This document shows, one piece after another, positions 15,231 through 24,544 of a stretch of 64,000 nucleotides of DNA (position 1 is its first letter; each line of letters begins with the position of its first letter). The position numbers and the translations under genes were made by a program. The DNA lies in contig JBFLFY010000001.1 in assembly GCA_041859875.1 (NCBI GenBank), positions 1 to 64,000 of the forward strand, in the 5' to 3' direction. Under the pieces are notes generated by a model, which was given only the letters and a program-made list of their open reading frames with translations, was not told the DNA's origin and made no database searches. This stretch comes from Thermocaproicibacter sp041859875 (GTDB lineage Bacteria > Bacillota > Clostridia > Oscillospirales > Acutalibacteraceae).

Positions 15231-17870
15231 ATGAAATGGACAGGGCTCAATGAACTTCGCGAAATGTATCTGTCGTTTTTCGAGTCGAAAGGGCATCTTC
15301 GGCTGCCAAGCTTTTCGCTGATACCGAAAGACGACAACAGCCTGCTACTGATTAATTCCGGCATGGCGCCGATGAAGAAGTACTTTACCGGAGAAGTAAC
15401 GCCGCCGCGCAAGCGCGTTACGACCTGCCAAAAATGTATCCGCACCGGCGACATTGACAACGTTGGCATTACAGACCGCCACGGTACTTTCTTTGAGATG
15501 CTGGGCAATTTTTCATTCGGCGATTATTTTAAGCATGAAGCCACGGCATGGGCATGGGAATTCTGCACGAAGGTGCTGGAGCTTCCTGAGGATAAGCTGT
15601 GGGTTACAATTTATCAGGATGACGATGAAGCTTTCGACATCTGGACGAAGGAAGTCGGCGTTGACGCGTCGCACATTGTGCGCCTTGGCAAAGAAGATAA
15701 CTTCTGGGAGCATGGTTCCGGCCCCTGCGGTCCTTGCTCTGAGATTTATTTTGACCGCGGCCCGGAGCATGGCTGCGGCAAACCGACCTGCGGCGTAGGC
15801 TGCGACTGTGACCGCTATGTTGAGTTCTGGAACGTTGTTTTCTCGCAGTTCGACTGTGACGGTCACGGTCATTACCCGCCGATGAAGCATCCGAATATCG
15901 ACACCGGCATGGGGCTGGAACGCCTTGCCTGTATTATGCAGGATGTAGACAACCTCTTTCTGGTTGATACTGTGCAGAACATTATGAAGCATGTTAGCCG
16001 CCTGACCGGCGTAAAGTACGGGGAAGACAAGAAAAAGGATATTTCCCTTCGCGTAATTACCGACCATATCCGCGGAGCGGTGTTTATGATTGCCGACGGT
16101 GTCATGCCTTCCAACGAAGGCAGGGGCTATGTGCTGCGCCGCTTGCTGCGCCGCGCCGCACGCCATGGCCGTATACTTGGCTTGCGCGGCACTTTCCTCT
16201 ACCAGGTAGCGGAAACCGTGATTCACGAAAATCAGGGCGCATATCCGGAGCTTGCCGAAAAGCATGACAGAATCATTAAGCTGGTCCGTGTGGAAGAAGA
16301 AAGCTTTGCAAGAACCATCGACCAGGGTCTGCAGCTGCTGAACGGCTATATTGATGAAACCGTCAAAGCCGGCAAAAAGGTATTCCCGGGTGAAGATGCG
16401 TTTCGCCTGAGCGATACCTATGGTTTCCCGGTTGACCTTACCAAAGAGATTGTGCGCGAGCAGGGCCTTACCGTTGATGAAGACGAGTTTAACCGCCAGA
16501 TGCAGGAGCAGAAGGAACGCGCACGCGCAGCTCGCAAGAACGCAGGCGCCGATGCCTGGGCGGGTGAAAGCAAAATTCTCGACGACGTGCCGGCAACCAA
16601 TTTCCTCGGCTATGAAAAAGCAGAATCCAGTGCGAAAGTCCTCGCCATTGTAAAGGACGGAGAGCGCGTCCAGTCTGCCACAGCGGGCGATGAAGTTACC
16701 GTTGTGCTGGATGCTACGCCGTTTTACGGCGAGAGCGGCGGTCAGGTCGGCGACACTGGCACAATCGAGTCGGATGGCGCTCTCCTTTCTGTAACAGACA
16801 CAACCAAGAATCATGCGAAAAACTTCCTGCACCATGCTGAGGTTAAGGCGGGCGGCCTTCATGTAGGCGACACCGTCAAGGCTTCCATCAACGCGGAGCG
16901 CCGTATGGCGATTACAAGAAACCATACTTCCGCCCATCTGCTTCAGGCGGCGCTGCGTCAGGTGCTCGGCACCCACGTTGAGCAGGCCGGTCAGCTTGTG
17001 AATGAAAAGCAAGTCCGCTTCGATTTCACTCATTTTGCAGCCCTGAAAAAAGAAGAACTGCAGAAAGTGGAAGAAATCGTCAACCATGTTGTGCTGAGTG
17101 CAATTCCGGTTGTCACCCGTGAGATGCCGGTCGAAGAAGCGAAAAAACTTGGCGCTATGGCATTGTTTGGAGAAAAATACGGCAAGATCGTACGCGTTGT
17201 TTCCGCCGACGATTTTTCAAAGGAATTCTGCGGCGGCACACACGTTTCCAATACTGCGCAGATTGGCCTTTTCCACATTGTTTCCGAAAGCTCCGTCGCT
17301 GCCGGTGTACGCCGCATTGAGGCGGTAACGGGTACAAATCTTTTGGAGCTTCTGAACAGCCGGTCAGCAGAGATTGAGCAGGCTGCACAAGAGCTTAAGC
17401 TGAACAATTCTTCCGAACTGGTACAGCGTATTGGTCAGGTGACGGCTGAGCTGAAAGAGAAAGACCGTGAAATCGAATCGCTGAACTCAAGGCTGGCGGA
17501 TGTTCGTGTGGAAAGCCTTGTTCATTCGGCTCATGACGTAAAGGGTGTCAAGCTGATTGCCGCGGAAGTAGACGGCGTAGAACCGGCGATGCTGCGCATT
17601 ATGTGCGACAAACTGCTGGGCTGTTCCCAAAACTGCGTTGCCGTATTAGCTGACGTAAACGGCAAAAAAGCGAACATCGCGGCCTGCGCAGGCAAAGAGG
17701 CACAGGCAAGAGGTGCGCACGCGGGCAAAATTGTCCGCGCAGTTGCAGCTATTGCGGGCGGCGGCGGCGGCGGCCGGGCCGACAGCGCCATGGCTGGTGC
17801 CAAAGACATTTCCAAGCTGGATGAAGCCCTTGCCGCATCAGAAAAAATCGTTGCGGACATGATAAAATAA
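15231..17870 (+). CDS. alaS: Alanyl-tRNA synthetase
   Basis: Charges tRNA-Ala; the editing domain removes Ser and Gly. The 879 residues start MKWTGLNELREMYLSFFESK, with class II motif 1 near SFSLIPKDDNSLLLINSGMA. The editing/zinc site is HTSAHLLQ and CGGTHVSNT, and the C-terminal DHHA1 region contains the glycine run GGGGGGRADSAM. The ATG at 15231 has GGAG 8 bp upstream and lies after the T-box terminator; an in-frame extension to 14922 would read through the riboswitch and is not real. Expression is controlled by the T-box. Confidence 0.98.
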   Translation: MKWTGLNELREMYLSFFESKGHLRLPSFSLIPKDDNSLLLINSGMAPMKKYFTGEVTPPRKRVTTCQKCIRTGDIDNVGITDRHGTFFEMLGNFSFGDYFKHEATAWAWEFCTKVLELPEDKLWVTIYQDDDEAFDIWTKEVGVDASHIVRLGKEDNFWEHGSGPCGPCSEIYFDRGPEHGCGKPTCGVGCDCDRYVEFWNVVFSQFDCDGHGHYPPMKHPNIDTGMGLERLACIMQDVDNLFLVDTVQNIMKHVSRLTGVKYGEDKKKDISLRVITDHIRGAVFMIADGVMPSNEGRGYVLRRLLRRAARHGRILGLRGTFLYQVAETVIHENQGAYPELAEKHDRIIKLVRVEEESFARTIDQGLQLLNGYIDETVKAGKKVFPGEDAFRLSDTYGFPVDLTKEIVREQGLTVDEDEFNRQMQEQKERARAARKNAGADAWAGESKILDDVPATNFLGYEKAESSAKVLAIVKDGERVQSATAGDEVTVVLDATPFYGESGGQVGDTGTIESDGALLSVTDTTKNHAKNFLHHAEVKAGGLHVGDTVKASINAERRMAITRNHTSAHLLQAALRQVLGTHVEQAGQLVNEKQVRFDFTHFAALKKEELQKVEEIVNHVVLSAIPVVTREMPVEEAKKLGAMALFGEKYGKIVRVVSADDFSKEFCGGTHVSNTAQIGLFHIVSESSVAAGVRRIEAVTGTNLLELLNSRSAEIEQAAQELKLNNSSELVQRIGQVTAELKEKDREIESLNSRLADVRVESLVHSAHDVKGVKLIAAEVDGVEPAMLRIMCDKLLGCSQNCVAVLADVNGKKANIAACAGKEAQARGAHAGKIVRAVAAIAGGGGGGRADSAMAGAKDISKLDEALAASEKIVADMIK

Positions 17871-17879
17871 GTCTATAAT
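17851..17879 (+). promoter_or_regulatory. Promoter of the HIT gene
   Basis: TTGCGG (17851-17856), 17-bp spacer, perfect TATAAT (17874-17879), overlapping the last codons of alaS. It would uncouple the following genes from T-box control. Confidence 0.6.
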
Positions 17880-17925
17880 AAAAGCATCTGAGCAATTCAA
17901 ACTCATAATGCAAAGGGGGTTCGGT

Positions 17926-18264
17926 ATGGACTGCGTATTCTGCAAGATCGTCAAGGGAGAAATCCCGAGCCGCAAGGCTTATGAAGACGACAAGGTCCTG
18001 GCGTTTTATGACCTTCAGCCGCAGGCTCCAGTGCACATTCTTATTATCCCGAAAGAGCATATCGGCTCTGTGGCGGAAATTACGCCGCAGAACAGTTCGA
18101 TTGTGGCGTATATTTACGAAATAGCTGCAAAACTCGCAAAAGAAAACCATCTGGATTCCGGTTACCGCATTGTCTGCAATGTAGGCAAAGACGGCGGCCA
18201 AACGGTGCCGCATCTGCATTTTCACCTGCTTGGCGGGCGCTCTATGAAGTGGCCTCCCGGCTGA
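17926..18264 (+). CDS. HIT family protein (histidine triad nucleotide hydrolase)
   Basis: A 112-residue HINT-type protein that hydrolyses adenosine 5'-phosphoramidates or acyl-AMPs. The start is MDCVFCKIVKGEIPS, and the histidine triad is HLHFHLLGG near the C-terminus, preceded by GGQTVPHL. Cys residues at 3 and 6 match the usual zinc pair of this group. The ATG at 17926 follows AAAGGGGG by 6 bp; an ATG 18 bp earlier would include the ribosome site. HINT proteins process aminoacyl-AMP, so the position behind alaS may be meaningful. Confidence 0.95.
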   Translation: MDCVFCKIVKGEIPSRKAYEDDKVLAFYDLQPQAPVHILIIPKEHIGSVAEITPQNSSIVAYIYEIAAKLAKENHLDSGYRIVCNVGKDGGQTVPHLHFHLLGGRSMKWPPG

Positions 18265-18311
18265 GAACCGGCAGATTACCGAATTGATTTTTGAAAGGTC
18301 GTTTTGAACTG

Positions 18312-18854
18312 ATGAGCGGAAAATACTATGAAATGACGATTGCCGGCTGCAAGCGTCAGCTTCCCATTTGCCCGATTGACGAGCACCTCGATATTGCCGG
18401 GTTTATTATGCTGGGCGATGTGGAACTTACAGAAAAAACAGCGGAAGAACTTCTGAAAAAATGCCCGGAGCATGACGTTGTTGTAACGGCGGAAACAAAG
18501 GGTATCCCGCTTTGCTACGAAATGGCGCGCCAAGGCTGCAGAAAATACGTTGTTGCGCGTAAGAGCGTAAAGGCCTATATGCGCAACCCAATTTCCGTTG
18601 AGGTCAAATCCATTACAACGGATCACCTGCAGAAGCTGTTCCTCTCCGAAGAAGATGAAAAACTCCTGCGCGGCAAGCGCGTGCTGATTGTTGACGATGT
18701 TATCAGCACCGGCGAATCTCTTGCCGCCATGGAAAAGCTGGTTGGTCTGTACGGCGGCAATATTGTAGGTCGTGCTGCTGTATTGGCTGAAGGCGACGCA
18801 AAAGACCGCAAGGACATTATCTACCTTGAGCCACTGCCGCTTTTCAAGAAGTAA
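18312..18854 (+). CDS. Phosphoribosyltransferase (adenine/xanthine PRTase-like)
   Basis: A 180-residue type I phosphoribosyltransferase. The PRPP loop is VLIVDDVISTGESL, and the region VVTAETKGIPLCYEMARQ corresponds to the apt/xpt hood. It would salvage a purine base with PRPP; the base cannot be decided from sequence (adenine or xanthine most likely). The start is uncertain because no strong ribosome site precedes the ATG at 18312. Alone in the middle of unrelated genes, but only 47 bp after the HIT gene. Confidence 0.85.
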   Translation: MSGKYYEMTIAGCKRQLPICPIDEHLDIAGFIMLGDVELTEKTAEELLKKCPEHDVVVTAETKGIPLCYEMARQGCRKYVVARKSVKAYMRNPISVEVKSITTDHLQKLFLSEEDEKLLRGKRVLIVDDVISTGESLAAMEKLVGLYGGNIVGRAAVLAEGDAKDRKDIIYLEPLPLFKK

Positions 18855-18887
18855 TTTCAGGCAATCTGCAAATTCGGGGGAATTTCT

Positions 18888-21110
18888 ATGAAGCGGCCGC
18901 TTGTGTTGGTGGGTTTATGCTATCTGCTGACGCTGGCGGCCGCTGTTTCTTTTGGCGCTTCTGTTTCGGCAGTGCTGTTCTGGGTCTTGTTAGCCGCATT
19001 TGCAGCAACCCTTTTTTGGCAGCGAACCCGGCGTGCCGTTGTTTTTCCGCTGGCCTGCATTACTGCAGCGGCGGCACTTGGCGCATTTTGCATCTATTCA
19101 CACGCCGCTGTAGAACCGCCCCGCACTTTGGATGGGAAAACCGTTGCGGTTCAGGGTACAGTCTGTGAACTGCCGCAGAAAAAGTATAACCGCTGGTACT
19201 ACATCATCCGTGTGGATAAAATTGCGGGTACGGGAGTGCCTTCCGGTTTTAAAGTACGCCTTTCTTCGCAGGACGGCATAGACGCTGCGCCGTATTCGCG
19301 GGTTAGCGGAAATCTTCACTTCTTCCTTCCGTCGGGCGGCGAAGGTTTTTCTTCACGCAGCTATTATGCGTCCAAAGGGATTATGATGTCTGCGTATGTG
19401 CAGGGGCAGGGCGGCGTAACCGTCCTGCCGCCTGCCGAGAAACCGCCGTATTATTATGCGCTGCGGATGCGTCAGAAGCTGCTGCAGTCGGTGAAAGCCT
19501 TACTTCCGCCAGAAGAAGCGTCCCTAGTGAACGGTATCCTGCTGGGCGAGCAAAGCGGCCTTTCCGCAGAAACCGCCGCAAATTTCCGCACGGATGGCAT
19601 TTCGCATATTCTTTCCGTTTCGGGGCTGCATTTGTCTGCCATAGCGCAGCTGCTGATTTTCCTTCTTCTGTTTCTGCGTGTGTCGAAAAGAACGGCGGCA
19701 ATTACCGCTTCGCTTGGCGTCTTCGGGTTTATGGCGGTAACGTGTTTTGTGCCTTCCGTCACCCGCAGCGGCATTATGTGCCTGATGTGCCTTGCCGCAC
19801 CGTTTTTCTCCCGCCGGGCTGACCCGCTGAATTCCCTGTGTACTGCCGCATTGTTCCTTTGCTTTGCAAACCCCTATGCCGCTGCGGACATCGGCCTGCT
19901 GCTTTCCTTTTTTGCAACGCTTGGTCTGGTGCTTTGTGCTGGGCCGATTGCAAATTTTCTGAACCGGAAGTTCGACCGGGTTCATTGGCTTAGCCCGCTT
20001 GTGCGTGCTGTCAACGGAATCCTTGCTACATCCGCCGCCGCTTCGCTTTTTACTCTGCCGATTATTCTGCTGAATTTCGGAACGGTTTCACTTGCGGCGC
20101 CTCTTGCAAATCTTCTGGAACTTTTTCCATCTACAGTACTGATTGTAACCGGTGCGGCTGCGGCGCTGTTTGGCCTTTTCCCTCAGACGTTCCTTGCTAA
20201 ACCGTTCGCGCTTGCAGCAGGACTTACGGCAAAATATATGCAGCATTGCGCCGCGTGGATTGCCAGCCTGCCGTTTGCCAGTATTTCGGCTTCGCAGGAA
20301 TTTGTGACGCTGTGGCTTGCCGGTACTATATTGCTTTTTGCCGTGGCGCTTGCGCTGGGCAAAGGGAAAAGGCTTTTTCCGCAGGCGGCCTGCCTTTCCG
20401 TAATTCTTCTGCTGACGGGGATTTTTTCCTTTCAGCTTTCGCGGCAGAATGTGACCCGGCTGACCGTAATGGATGTGGGCGATGGGGTTTCCGCGGTGCT
20501 TACCCGCGATGGTCACGCAGCGGTTATCGGGTGCAGGGACTATAACTCAGCGGGGCTTATTTCCTGTTTGAACAGCGAGAGCATCGGTCGGCTGGACTGC
20601 CTGGAAGTGCTTACGGAGCAGCGGGACGAGTTTTCCTGTGCTGCGGAAGCTGCTGACCGGTTTTTGCCGGTTCAGTTTGCCACGCAGCAGAAAAGTGCTG
20701 CGGATGGCTACCTGCAGGAAGCCGCTGCAAAAAGCAGCCACAGTACGCCGTTTGCCACAAGAGCGGAGATGAACCTGTGGAGCAATGTCAAAATAGAAAC
20801 GCGTTATGGCAAAAAGGCTTCTGCCGTGCGGATTACAGCCTGCGGAACGACCATCGTTTTAGTTCCGAAAGGCGTCGGCAGCGGCCAGCTGCCGGAGGAC
20901 TGGAACCAGCCGGACTTCCTTGTTACCGACAGCCCGACCGGCAGTGAGGAGTTTTCCCCAGCCTGCACCGTCTGCTCCGTGAGCCGCCGAATGCTGGAAA
21001 AATCATCGGGAAACATACAAAAGACCCGGGCAGTGTGGACGGCTGGGTATGGAAATATCGTATTGACCTTGAAAGACGGCCGCGCTGCTGCGGTTGGAAG
21101 GGAGCGCTAA
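18888..21110 (+). CDS. comEC: ComEC/Rec2-like DNA uptake channel with degenerate C-terminal domain
   Basis: A 740-residue polytopic membrane protein. It contains an N-terminal helix group, an extracellular OB-like DUF4131 region (about 85-165), then the competence domain with the typical GILLGEQSGL and ISHILSVSGLHLSAI, and about 8 further helices. The C-terminal third (about 525-740) aligns in pattern with the metallo-beta-lactamase domain (LTVMDVGDGVSAVLTRDGH). But the HxHxDH zinc motif is absent: the equivalent region reads LEVLTEQRDEFSCAAEAA. It could still carry DNA across the membrane without processing it. The start follows GGGGG by 7 bp and the stop abuts holA. Confidence 0.88.
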   Translation: MKRPLVLVGLCYLLTLAAAVSFGASVSAVLFWVLLAAFAATLFWQRTRRAVVFPLACITAAAALGAFCIYSHAAVEPPRTLDGKTVAVQGTVCELPQKKYNRWYYIIRVDKIAGTGVPSGFKVRLSSQDGIDAAPYSRVSGNLHFFLPSGGEGFSSRSYYASKGIMMSAYVQGQGGVTVLPPAEKPPYYYALRMRQKLLQSVKALLPPEEASLVNGILLGEQSGLSAETAANFRTDGISHILSVSGLHLSAIAQLLIFLLLFLRVSKRTAAITASLGVFGFMAVTCFVPSVTRSGIMCLMCLAAPFFSRRADPLNSLCTAALFLCFANPYAAADIGLLLSFFATLGLVLCAGPIANFLNRKFDRVHWLSPLVRAVNGILATSAAASLFTLPIILLNFGTVSLAAPLANLLELFPSTVLIVTGAAAALFGLFPQTFLAKPFALAAGLTAKYMQHCAAWIASLPFASISASQEFVTLWLAGTILLFAVALALGKGKRLFPQAACLSVILLLTGIFSFQLSRQNVTRLTVMDVGDGVSAVLTRDGHAAVIGCRDYNSAGLISCLNSESIGRLDCLEVLTEQRDEFSCAAEAADRFLPVQFATQQKSAADGYLQEAAAKSSHSTPFATRAEMNLWSNVKIETRYGKKASAVRITACGTTIVLVPKGVGSGQLPEDWNQPDFLVTDSPTGSEEFSPACTVCSVSRRMLEKSSGNIQKTRAVWTAGYGNIVLTLKDGRAAAVGRER

Positions 21111-22163
21111 ATGCCGGAAATTACGGAAACCGAACTGAAAAAACAGATCGAGAAATCAGAGTTTGCACCCATGTATTTCCTGTATGGAGAAGAAAAATAC
21201 ATGGTGGGCTACTATGCGCAGAAGCTGATGCGGAAAGTATGCGCCGACGGCCCAAAAGACTTTAATCTTCAAAAGTTTGACGGCGGTGACGCCGGAATGG
21301 ATCAGATTGCCGCAGCGGTAGAAGCCCTGCCCGTTATGGCAGAGCGAAAATGCGTTGCTGTTGCAAACCTGGATGTGAACGCCCTGCACGGTGCGGAATC
21401 GGAAAAGTTGTGGGAACTTCTTGCCGACCTGCCGGAAAGCTGCGTCCTCATTCTCTACCTGCTTTCGTTCGATTTTGATGAACGGCGTGACAAGAATTGG
21501 AAGAAGTTTCTGACGAAAGCGGGAAAATCCGGCATGTTGGTGCCGCTTCGCCGCCGTACGCCGCAGCAGATGGAAAAGTTGGTCTGTTCCGGCGCAAAAA
21601 AGCGCGGATGCGATATTTCCAAACTGAATGCCAGCCGCATGATGAAACTTTGCGGCAGCGATATGCAGACGGTGCTGAACGAGCTGGAAAAGCTGTGTGC
21701 CTATACGGAAAGCGGCGAAATTACCGCGCAAACGATAGATAAACTTGTAACGCAGAACCTGGAGGCCCGCGTTTTTGACCTTTCCAAAGCGATTCTTGCG
21801 GGAAACAGCGACCGAGCCTACCAGATTCTCGACCAACTTTTTTATCAGAATGAAGAACCTGTTTCGGTGCTTTCTGTACTTTCGGGCGCGTACCTGGACC
21901 TGTACCGTGTGAAGGTTTCCCTGCAGAGTGGATTTTCCGTTATGGAACCTGCCAAACATTACGATTATGCGCGCAAAGAGTTTCGCCTTACTAATGCGGA
22001 GCGGGATGTAAAGAAGTATTCGGACGAGATGCTGCACCAGAGCCTGCGAGCCTTGCTTGAAACCGATTACGCGCTGAAGAGCGCCCGCGGTGACCGGCGT
22101 ATTGCCATGGAGAAGTTGATAGCCAATCTTATTTGGATTACCGAAAAGGAGAAAATGAATTGA
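21111..22163 (+). CDS. holA: DNA polymerase III subunit delta
   Basis: Clamp-loader subunit that opens the beta sliding clamp. The 350 residues begin with the HolA pattern FAPMYFLYGEEKYMVGYYAQ, then LPVMAERKCVAVAN and later GSDMQTVLNELEKLCAY and AVLSGAYLDLYRVK, as usual for Firmicute HolA. It follows comEC without a gap (TAA then ATG), the common comEC-holA pairing in Firmicutes. It overlaps rnmV by 4 nt. Confidence 0.95.
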   Translation: MPEITETELKKQIEKSEFAPMYFLYGEEKYMVGYYAQKLMRKVCADGPKDFNLQKFDGGDAGMDQIAAAVEALPVMAERKCVAVANLDVNALHGAESEKLWELLADLPESCVLILYLLSFDFDERRDKNWKKFLTKAGKSGMLVPLRRRTPQQMEKLVCSGAKKRGCDISKLNASRMMKLCGSDMQTVLNELEKLCAYTESGEITAQTIDKLVTQNLEARVFDLSKAILAGNSDRAYQILDQLFYQNEEPVSVLSVLSGAYLDLYRVKVSLQSGFSVMEPAKHYDYARKEFRLTNAERDVKKYSDEMLHQSLRALLETDYALKSARGDRRIAMEKLIANLIWITEKEKMN

Positions 22164-22744
22164 TTCACGTCAGGGAAGCAGTCATAGTAGAGGGAAAATA
22201 TGATAAAATCAAACTTTCTTCCATCATCGACGGGATGATTCTTGAAACCGATGGTTTTCGCATTTTCAAGGATAAGGACCAAATGGCGCTTTTGCGGCGC
22301 TTGGCTGAAACGCGCGGCCTTGTTGTCTTGACCGACAGCGATTCTGCCGGTTTCTTAATCCGCCATTACCTCATGAGCTGTATCCCGCCGGAAAAAATCA
22401 AGAATGCTTATATCCCTGATATTTTTGGGAAAGAAAAGCGCAAGCCAAAACCTTCTAAAGAAGGCAAGCTCGGTGTGGAAGGCGTTCCGGCTGGGGTGAT
22501 ACTGGAAGCCCTGAAGCGTGCCGGCGTTTCGGCGGAAGCAAGCAATGAGCCTGCCGGGCGGCAGATTACAAAAACGGATCTTTATTTTGCTGGAATTTCC
22601 GGTGGGCCGCAGAGTGCGCAGAAGCGCAAAGCCCTGCTGCTGCGGTTGGGGCTCCCGGAACATCTTTCGACAAATTCCATGCCTCAGGTACTGAATTCCC
22701 TGCTAACTTTCGACGAATTTACAAAAATCACTTCAGAGTTATAA
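22160..22744 (+). CDS. rnmV: Ribonuclease M5 (5S rRNA maturation)
   Basis: Toprim nuclease that trims precursor 5S rRNA in Firmicutes. The 194-residue product has the toprim strand REAVIVEGKYDKIKLSSI with the catalytic Glu, the second Asp motif VVLTDSDSAGFLIRHYL, and the Lys-rich segment FGKEKRKPKPSKEGKLGVEG. The start is TTG (22160-22162): AGGAG lies 8 bp upstream and the reading overlaps holA by TTGA; an upstream non-ATG alternative has no ribosome site. No rRNA gene is in the window. Confidence 0.92.
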   Translation: MIHVREAVIVEGKYDKIKLSSIIDGMILETDGFRIFKDKDQMALLRRLAETRGLVVLTDSDSAGFLIRHYLMSCIPPEKIKNAYIPDIFGKEKRKPKPSKEGKLGVEGVPAGVILEALKRAGVSAEASNEPAGRQITKTDLYFAGISGGPQSAQKRKALLLRLGLPEHLSTNSMPQVLNSLLTFDEFTKITSEL

Positions 22745-22761
22745 AAAATAGCACAGAATGG

Positions 22762-22791
22762 TTGACAAATTTGGTTTCGCGGTGATATAAT
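22762..22791 (+). promoter_or_regulatory. Promoter of tRNA-Leu
   Basis: Perfect TTGACA (22762-22767), 18-bp spacer, perfect TATAAT (22786-22791), 32 bp before the tRNA. Confidence 0.85.
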
Positions 22792-22823
22792 ACCAATGTT
22801 GCCTTTGAAAAACAGCAGCGTAT

Positions 22824-22908
22824 GCGCGAGTGCTGGAATTGGCAGACAGGCACGTTTGAGGGGCGTGTGTTGTATGACGTATGGGTTCAAGTCCCATCTC
22901 GCGCACCA
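22824..22908 (+). tRNA. tRNA-Leu(GAG)
   Basis: An 85-nt class II tRNA. The acceptor strands GCGCGAG and CTCGCGC pair fully, the T-arm is ATGGG TTCAAGT CCCAT, and the anticodon stem CACGT/GCGTG encloses the loop TTGAGGG with anticodon GAG (reads CUC/CUU). The long variable arm is consistent with leucine. The 3' CCA is encoded. Confidence 0.95.
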
Positions 22909-22913
22909 AAGAG

Positions 22914-22959
22914 AAAAGCCGTATGGGTACTGGAAAACCAGTGTCCATACGGCTTTTGC
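22914..22959 (+). terminator. Terminator of tRNA-Leu
   Basis: AAAAGCCGTATGG pairs with CCATACGGCTTTT over 13 bp, enclosing a second small hairpin (CTGG AAAA CCAG), and ends in TTTT. Confidence 0.9.
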
Positions 22960-23008
22960 TTATTCCAATTTCCTGCGGCGAAAGCCGGCTGATTCCAGCC
23001 CGTTTTCC

Positions 23009-23037
23009 TTGCAGTGAGTGGGCCGCTATGGTATAAT
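23009..23037 (+). promoter_or_regulatory. Promoter of miaB and the mismatch repair genes
   Basis: TTGCAG (23009-23014), 17-bp spacer, perfect TATAAT (23032-23037). No terminator is apparent from here to the end of ileS, so it may serve a long unit. Confidence 0.7.
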
Positions 23038-23087
23038 AATACGAAAAAGTGAAATTGTTTCGCAACAGAAAATGGGGGAGTTTCCGC

Positions 23088-24518
23088 TTGGCAGAGAAGA
23101 ATCCGGAACGTATGCCTGCGCCGCAGCATCCGCAGGAATTTTATATGGAAGAAGTCGGGAAAATTATGCAGGTCCGCAGGCGCGGCACAGTGCCTATGGC
23201 ATTTGTGCATACTTATGGGTGCCAGCAGAATGTTTCCGACAGCGAAAAAATAAAAGGCTTTCTCGCACAGATGGGCTTTTCCTTTACCGAGGAACCCGAG
23301 CAGGCTGATTTTATTCTGTTTAATACCTGTGCGGTGCGCGGCCACGCGGAAAATCGTGTGTTCGGCAATGTGGGCGCGCTGAAAGACCTTAAGCGCCGTC
23401 ATCCGGCGGTCATAATTTCCGTCTGCGGCTGCATGATGGAGGAAAAAGGGGCTTCGGAGCATATGCGCCGGAAGTTCCCATTCGTAGGGCTTGTGTTTGG
23501 CACTCATGTTCTGCACCGTTTCCCAGAATTGCTTTGGACGGCGCTGACTGAAAGCCGCCGTGTTTTCGAGCAGGGCGACGACCAGGAAGACACCAGTATT
23601 GTGGAAGGCCTGCCTGTACGGCGCGACAGCAAAACCAAGGCTTGGATTACCGTAATGTATGGATGCAACAATTTTTGCTCATACTGCATTGTGCCTTATG
23701 TGCGCGGGCGTGAACGCAGCCGCGCGCCGGAAGAAATTCTAAAAGAATTCCGTGGCCTGGTAGCCGCAGGATATAAAGACATTACCCTTCTTGGGCAGAA
23801 CGTGAACTCCTATGGCAAAAATCTCGAAAATCCCATCAGTTTTGCCCAGCTTCTGCGTATGCTGGATGCCGTTGACGGCGACTACCGCCTGCGCTTTATG
23901 ACATCGCATCCGAAAGACGCTACGCATGAACTGATTGACGCCATGGCGGAGGGAAAGCACATCTGCCACCACCTGCATTTGCCGGTCCAGTCGGGCAGCG
24001 ACCGGGTGCTGCAAGAGATGAACCGCCGCTACACGCGCGAAAAATATCTTGACCTTGTGGCCTATGCGCGGGAAAAAATGCCTGACCTTTCCATTACATC
24101 GGATATTATTGTCGGATTTCCGGGGGAAACTTATAAGGAATTCCGCGAAACCGTAAGTCTGATTCAGGAAGTGGGTTTTACTTCGCTTTTCACGTTTATT
24201 TATTCGCCGCGCGAAAGGACGGCTGCAGCCCGTATGCCTGACCCAGTTTCCGCAGAAGAAAAGTCAAAATGGTTGCAGGAACTTTGTGCCGAGCAGGAGA
24301 AAATTGCCGCTGTGCGCTGTGCGGGTGAAGTTGGAAAAACGCACCGCGTGCTTGTAGAGGGGAAAAGCCCGAAAACCGGTCTGCTTACCGGCCGCACGGG
24401 TGGCAATGTCATTGTGAATTTTCCTGGCGGCAAAGAAAATATCGGCAATTTTGCCGAGGTAAAGATAACTGCGGCGAGCAACTGGATTTTAGACGGCGAA
24501 CTTGTTTCGCAGAACTAA
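23088..24518 (+). CDS. miaB: tRNA-2-methylthio-N6-dimethylallyladenosine synthase MiaB
   Basis: Radical SAM methylthiotransferase acting on i6A37 of tRNA, downstream of MiaA (encoded 7 kb further on). The N-terminal UPF0004 domain starts HTYGCQQNVSDSEKIKG with the first cluster Cys at 45; the radical SAM cluster CNNFCSYC is at C193, C197 and C200; a TRAM-like C-terminus follows (TGRTGGNVIVNFPGG). I place the start at TTG 23088, 7 bp after GGGGGAG, giving 476 residues; the open frame extends 13 codons further up, but without a ribosome site. Confidence 0.95.
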   Translation: MAEKNPERMPAPQHPQEFYMEEVGKIMQVRRRGTVPMAFVHTYGCQQNVSDSEKIKGFLAQMGFSFTEEPEQADFILFNTCAVRGHAENRVFGNVGALKDLKRRHPAVIISVCGCMMEEKGASEHMRRKFPFVGLVFGTHVLHRFPELLWTALTESRRVFEQGDDQEDTSIVEGLPVRRDSKTKAWITVMYGCNNFCSYCIVPYVRGRERSRAPEEILKEFRGLVAAGYKDITLLGQNVNSYGKNLENPISFAQLLRMLDAVDGDYRLRFMTSHPKDATHELIDAMAEGKHICHHLHLPVQSGSDRVLQEMNRRYTREKYLDLVAYAREKMPDLSITSDIIVGFPGETYKEFRETVSLIQEVGFTSLFTFIYSPRERTAAARMPDPVSAEEKSKWLQELCAEQEKIAAVRCAGEVGKTHRVLVEGKSPKTGLLTGRTGGNVIVNFPGGKENIGNFAEVKITAASNWILDGELVSQN

Positions 24519-24544
24519 AAATATATTTTAATAAGGAGATTTTT

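Noticed and set aside
15513..17087. 524-codon open frame on the minus strand inside alaS
   Set aside because: Antisense shadow of alaS caused by codon bias; no promoter, ribosome site or recognisable domain.
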